Shown: positions 1-64,000 of the stretch, one piece after another
How positions within the stretch are numbered: position 1 is the first letter of the stretch
How the letters are laid out: each line of letters opens with the position of its first letter
Origin: Pseudorasbora parva
Lineage: Eukaryota > Chordata > Actinopteri > Cypriniformes > Gobionidae
Reading direction: 5' to 3'
DNA: 64,000 bases
Assembly: GCF_024679245.1 (NCBI RefSeq)
Contig: NC_090184.1
Location: 16,976,144 to 17,040,143, forward strand
Made by a program: the position numbers and the translations under genes
The notes under the pieces: model-generated
Seen by the model: the letters and a program-made list of their open reading frames with translations, nothing else
Database searches by the model: none
Told to the model about the DNA's origin: nothing

Positions 1-489
1 GCAAATGTGTATTTCACCAAGCCAAAAGTGCTTTACATAAAACATAAAAGCAACATTGGGCAATCTAAAAAGACAATATAAGAAGACATTGTTCTATAAA
101 AAACAAACAAAAATAAAAACATGATAACAGCAGAGTAAAAGTTACAGTGCAGTGTAAGAAATGTATCATTATTTATTTCCAGTTAATAAAAGGCAGTGGC
201 AAACAGTAAACGTTGATTTAAAAGAATTAAGAGTTGCCGGAGGACTGCAGGTTTTCTTTGAGATTGTTCCAGATATATTATGTATAAAAACGTATTTCTG
301 CTTTTCCGTGTTTAGTTTTGACTCAGGGGACAGAAAGGAGACCTGTCCCAGACACCCTGAGAGGATGGATCATAATGCAGCAGAAAATCAGACATTTACT
401 TTGGCCTTAAACCATTCAGTGCTTCCCCAATCATCTACCTCATTGTTCTAATGCAACATAACGGCTAAAACATATTTTAAACCCAAAAA

Positions 490-730
490 TCAAGATGTCA
501 TTGCTTCTTGTTGTTTCTTTTCATCTGTTGAACACAAAAGAAGAACCTGGGTAATCAAAAGCTTTATGGGCCGCATTGACTTCCATTGTATTCATTTTCC
601 TACAATGAATGTCAGTGGCTACCATCAAATGTTTGGCTACCAACATTCTTCAAATATATATTTTTGTGTGTTCAACAGAAGAAAGAAACCCCATACAGGT
701 TTGGAACAACTTGAGGGTGAGTAAATGATG
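490..730. mobile_element. Fragment of a short nonautonomous DNA transposon
   Basis: The sequence TTCATCTGTTGAACACAAAAG and, further on, TTGTGTGTTCAACAGAAGA form two arms of an imperfect inverted repeat, and GAGGGTGAGTAAATGATGA is the characteristic inner end of the cyprinid AGGG(T/A)TAGTTCACC elements. Both terminal inverted repeats are missing, so this is an old fragment. Family assignment rests on pattern memory. Confidence 0.6.
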
Positions 731-1199
731 ACTCTTTAAACATGTCACATACATGTATCTTAACCTTTTATTGCCCAGCTTTAGTGTGCATCCAAGCAAA
801 AGAGAATGACTTCATCACAATTACTTTAAATAAAGTAAAACATTATGATGTCAAAAAGGCTTTTCTTGTGCAATGTTTTGTTTCTTATTTGGCAGATGCC
901 GTGATGATGCGTTTTTTAAACCAACAAAAGGGTTAACTTTTTATATATATATATATAATTTTAATTATATCACGTTGTTAATATTCCATATTTCTTATCC
1001 TAATTTTATGTTTAATTGTATTTGTAAAATTTTATTTGGTCATTTTTATGTTTTGATCTTTTTGTATTATCTTAAGTTGTCTATGTTGTTAATGTTCTTT
1101 TTCTAAATAAAACCTTTATATTTAATGTGTTTGGATGGATTTTTATTTTTTAGATCCTGTTATATTTGATTGAAAAGAATCCTTTAGCCATTTTGTTGT

Positions 1200-1510
1200 C
1201 TATTAAATGTATATATTAGTCATTCGTTAGCCGTCTATTTGATGATTAGTCTATCCTTGGGCTATGGCTAGACGTCTATTAGATTTTCACTGAGAGCCCA
1301 AATTTAGCCTAGTTTTAGCCTAGACCCATATTTGCTGTCTATTAGACGTATAGATGAAGCTATTCAATAGCCGTCTAATCTTGGGCTATGATTAGACGTC
1401 TATTAGATTTTCACTGACAGCCCAAGTTTAGCCTTGATTTAGCCTAGACGTCTGGGGTGTGTTTAGACGGCTAGTAGACGTCTTTTAGACAGAAAATTGC
1501 TTGCTGGGCT
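1200..1510. repeat. AGACGTCT-rich imperfect tandem repeat
   Basis: Two units of about 110-130 bp, near 1226-1335 and 1357-1452, share TTGGGCTATG, TAGACGTCTATTAGATTTTC, ACTGA-AGCCCAA and TAGCCTAGAC. The palindromes AGACGTCT and TAGACGTCTA recur at least five times across the block. Probably a transposon with internal subrepeats; no ends recognised. Confidence 0.6.
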
Positions 1511-3299
1511 ATCGCGTACTACAGAGGGAGTTTGAAAGACAACCGTTTATCCCACCCCTCGGATTGCGCCCTGTGGTGAGTTTCCAGACCAAACATCTTG
1601 ATGTGGGTCTGGCTTGTCAGGCTACTTATTTCTCTGAATAAGTATGACATTGATGTGTGTAGTTTTCATCAGTCTTAAGGTTTCCAAACATAGTAATAAA
1701 TGGATTTGGACTGATCATGGTTTTTCTTTGTTTCATCCATTACTGCTGATGTCCTGAGAAATTGTTATGGCAGTCACAGACCAGGACATTAGGGATCAGT
1801 CTCTAGATGAGTGAAGGGCAGAAACTGCATGTGGACCAATGAGAAGTCCTGTCCTTCCTGGGCTTGGTTCCAGACGTCTTCTTCTTGCCCTCTGAAATAT
1901 GTCTGCCTGTTCTCCTAGCATTTTTATCTGATAGCGTTGGACATTTTATTTGTGTTAGTCCACAAAGAGCCAATCAAAATGTAGCAAACTTTTGTCCACT
2001 GTTACGAGCAGAGAGAGGCCCGTCCATAAATGGGCCATGTGGAATATGCTGTCCACCAGACTATTTTTTTTTTTTTTTTGGAAAGTGTGGTCTCCTCCTC
2101 TCTGCTGCCATTTTGTTACTCCTAACTAGGTTAGGATATCTCTCCAGCTCTCTTAAATAATTTAGGAGCTGAGACTTGAAAAACAAATTACACTTCAATC
2201 ACACATTCTTAAGTCTAGAAATAAGAGTAAAAATTGTCATTCGTAGAATTTTGACACAATAAAGTCTAATATTTAACTCTGAGTGGCTTTTATCTTATGG
2301 CTTTTATCTTAGCACCAGGAGTTCTCCTAAATAAAAGTTCTTAGTTAAGAGTTTTCTCTTAAACCCTATTCAAAAAGCTCCTAGTTCTCCTGAATTAGCA
2401 AGTTAGGAGCTACTTTCAGCCATGAAAAGTTTTGTGAATATGACCCGGGACGGAGTGTAATTTGTATGTATTTATTGCTATTAATTAAAGCATATATCAG
2501 ATATATTAAATATTAAATATTTTTACCTTGTGACATCCCAAACCTGTCTGAATTACCCAAAAGCAGATCTTAGGCATAAGAAAACCCCCAGTCACTGTTC
2601 CCCAGTCATGAAACGCAAGCCGAAAAAAAAAAAAAAATGTATGTATATCTATTCTTTCCGTAAAATGCTTGTTCAATACAATGCACCGATTTATGCAAAA
2701 TAAATGTTTTATTAATCAAGCCTCATTAAAGTGAATAGATTTATTTAGTATCATACACAATTTATGTGTTATAGGACTATTGTTGTGTTAAGAGACTTCT
2801 GAAGCCATATTATAGCTAATAAAAACCGTTCACGTTCAGCGTTAATATGCAGTCATTTTTTTCTCAGTCTTTCACACAGCTATACTGTATTGCTTCTAAA
2901 ATCTTGGAATATAGTGTCTTATCTGGCGTTATCAAATAATATTTCATAAGCTGTCAATAAAAATGAAATAATTAGACAAGTATCTAAGTAGCCTATCTTA
3001 GTCTCTTATAAACTGCAGGCCTTGATGATCTCAAATTATTTAAGAAATCTATTGATTGTTCAGGGGAAACACAAGATCAAAGCTGTAATAGCCCATGTAA
3101 AAAATAAATAAATAATGATAATAAATAAAAACGAACAAAATGTAGTCTGAAACATAACCACGAGATGTCACTGTCAGTCCACAACCAAAGCACAGGCTGA
3201 TACCACATTTGGTGATTTTAGAGAAACTTTTTAACGCGTTTTTGTACGATTTTTCACTGTTACACTACACATTTTGTCATGTAATATGATGTAAATAAC

Positions 3300-3891
3300 T
3301 CAAGCATATTTGTTAATCTCTTTGCGGTTGTATTCGCACTGCGTTGAGCAGTTAATCGCATGACTCTCACTGCCTGTCTCGTGTTTAATTCACTGTTGGC
3401 GGTAAATCCTGTCGCTCGTGCTCTGGACTGCTGAGGATCTAAAGCTCGCGATGGGTGACGGGCAGACAGAGGATTTTGGTGTTTCGTGCTGCCAGGACAC
3501 TTTCCACGCGGATGAGACCACAGCAGGACGCATGAAACCAGCAACAGTTGAAAAAAACTAAATTTTACCTTTCTTCCATTGGATTATAATGGAAAGCTGT
3601 GCATTAATTTGGAGAAGATCAACAAAATGGGTTCTAAACGAATAGATATCGCTAAAGATACTCAGTAAAGTTTTGGCACACGTGCCGCTGTCCCGTTTGG
3701 AATGAATCATTCAGAAGTGTGCAGCTCTTCATAGCGTGAGTCTGTGGAGCGCGTGCACAGGTGAAGATTCCACAGGTAAGACAGCAGCATGATGCCGACG
3801 GACCAAACGCGCTCCTCGCTCTGTCCTGTTTGGGGTTCATAAATGACAGAAACGTTAATGGGACATATCATAGTTAACCCCTGTGGCCAAA
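3300..3891 (+). promoter_or_regulatory. Probable promoter and 5' UTR of tmem132a
   Basis: This stretch has clearly more CpG than the AT-rich flank before it, especially from about 3330 to 3830, and it ends at the first coding exon. I see no convincing TATA box, so a CpG-type promoter is the simpler reading. The transcription start cannot be placed from sequence alone. An in-frame TAG at 3871-3873 shows that the coding frame cannot extend further upstream than the ATG at 3892. Two upstream ATGs (3789 and 3843) lie in other frames. Confidence 0.5.
3789..3842 (+). other. Upstream ORF in the putative 5' UTR (17 codons)
   Basis: ATG ATG begins at 3789 and the frame closes with TAA at 3840-3842, 49 nt before the main ATG. 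A second upstream ATG at 3843 starts immediately after and stays open across the rest of exon 1 in a frame different from the main one. If the transcript begins upstream of 3789, both would be met before the main start and would be expected to lower translation. This depends entirely on the unknown transcription start. Confidence 0.4.
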
Positions 3892-63687
<59,796 letters not shown>

Positions 63688-64000
63688 TTGTGGGCTCACA
63701 TGCAGCCTGATTTATGCACCCATAGTGTATATTTCTCTACACCGGGGATGGGTACCTCTCGCCCTTAATGTCCACTGTTCTTACCGTAATCAAACCCATC
63801 TGCCTGTCATGCTTTTTTAATTGTCCTGAAGCCCTTGGTTAGACTTAAAGTTTGTTTGATAAGGGTTGGAGCTAAACTCTGCAGGACAGTGGACCTCAAG
63901 GACCAAAGTTGCCCATCTCTGCCCACTCGAATCACCCGAATGCCTTCTTTCTTTGGGAAAGTTGTTCTGTCGGTCTGTGCTACACAGGATTACGGCCAGG
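63688..64000 (+). other. Start of tmem132a 3' UTR
   Basis: Sequence after the TGA at 63685-63687. No AATAAA or ATTAAA signal is seen before the window ends, so the transcript very probably continues past 64000. No further open frame of interest. Confidence 0.6.

Larger units (their letters stand above)
1..3299. other. Upstream flank of tmem132a, no gene seen
   Basis: AT-rich sequence with no coding exon that I can support. It holds a fragment of a common fish short transposon (about 490-730, ending in the GAGGGTGAGTAAATGATGA motif), an AGACGTCT-rich repeat (1200-1510), and a possible MITE at 2090-2450 with TTAGGAG repeats. Short A/T runs at 2046 and 2622 are simple sequence. Confidence 0.6.

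Overview
This window comes from a vertebrate nuclear genome, almost certainly a teleost and probably a cyprinid-type fish. The evidence is split coding exons with GT-AG introns, dense dinucleotide microsatellites, and many Tc1-like, hAT-like and TTAA-flanked short transposons of the kinds that crowd carp and zebrafish-type genomes. There are no bacterial or viral genes, no rRNA genes and no CRISPR array.

The window holds one protein-coding gene on the + strand, a TMEM132-family member that I call tmem132a. I could rebuild it as nine coding exons (3892-3964, 10424-11336, 27627-27764, 33562-33751, 42245-42388, 51754-51959, 54799-55063, 55169-55360, 62296-63687). All eight introns are GT-AG, the phases are compatible, and the total is 3,513 nt, or 1,170 residues. 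The predicted product is a type I membrane glycoprotein: an N-terminal signal peptide, a long extracellular region, one membrane span at about residues 994-1018, and a cytoplasmic tail of about 150 residues. The promoter and 5' UTR lie just upstream of 3892. The 3' UTR runs off the right edge.

The rest is upstream flank (1 to about 3300) and introns, which are a layered record of transposon insertions. Intron 1 holds a TGTGACC-ended foldback element, a MITE carrying a long TG repeat, and a Tc1-like fragment. Intron 2 holds a TTAA-flanked element with a foldback element nested in it, an 807-bp near-complete palindrome with TTAA ends, a pentanucleotide satellite and a Tc1-like remnant split by another insertion. 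Intron 3 holds a hAT-type element with an exact 8-bp target duplication and a TTAA-flanked AGGTCCC-ended element. Intron 4 holds a Tc1-like remnant split by a hAT element, a second hAT element with another element nested inside, an L2-type LINE 3' end, and a TA-flanked palindrome. Intron 5 holds a second AGGTCCC copy, a tRNA-like tandem duplication and a Tc1-like copy. Intron 6 holds an internally deleted Tc1-like copy. Intron 8 holds a microsatellite cluster and two more TTAA-type elements.

I found no convincing novel gene system. The observations most worth following are the nested transposons that can be dated by their exact target duplications, the set of unrelated short families that all sit in TTAA, the divergent tail of the fish TMEM132A protein, and the two conserved AGGTCCC elements that each carry a perfect TGACGTCA site.
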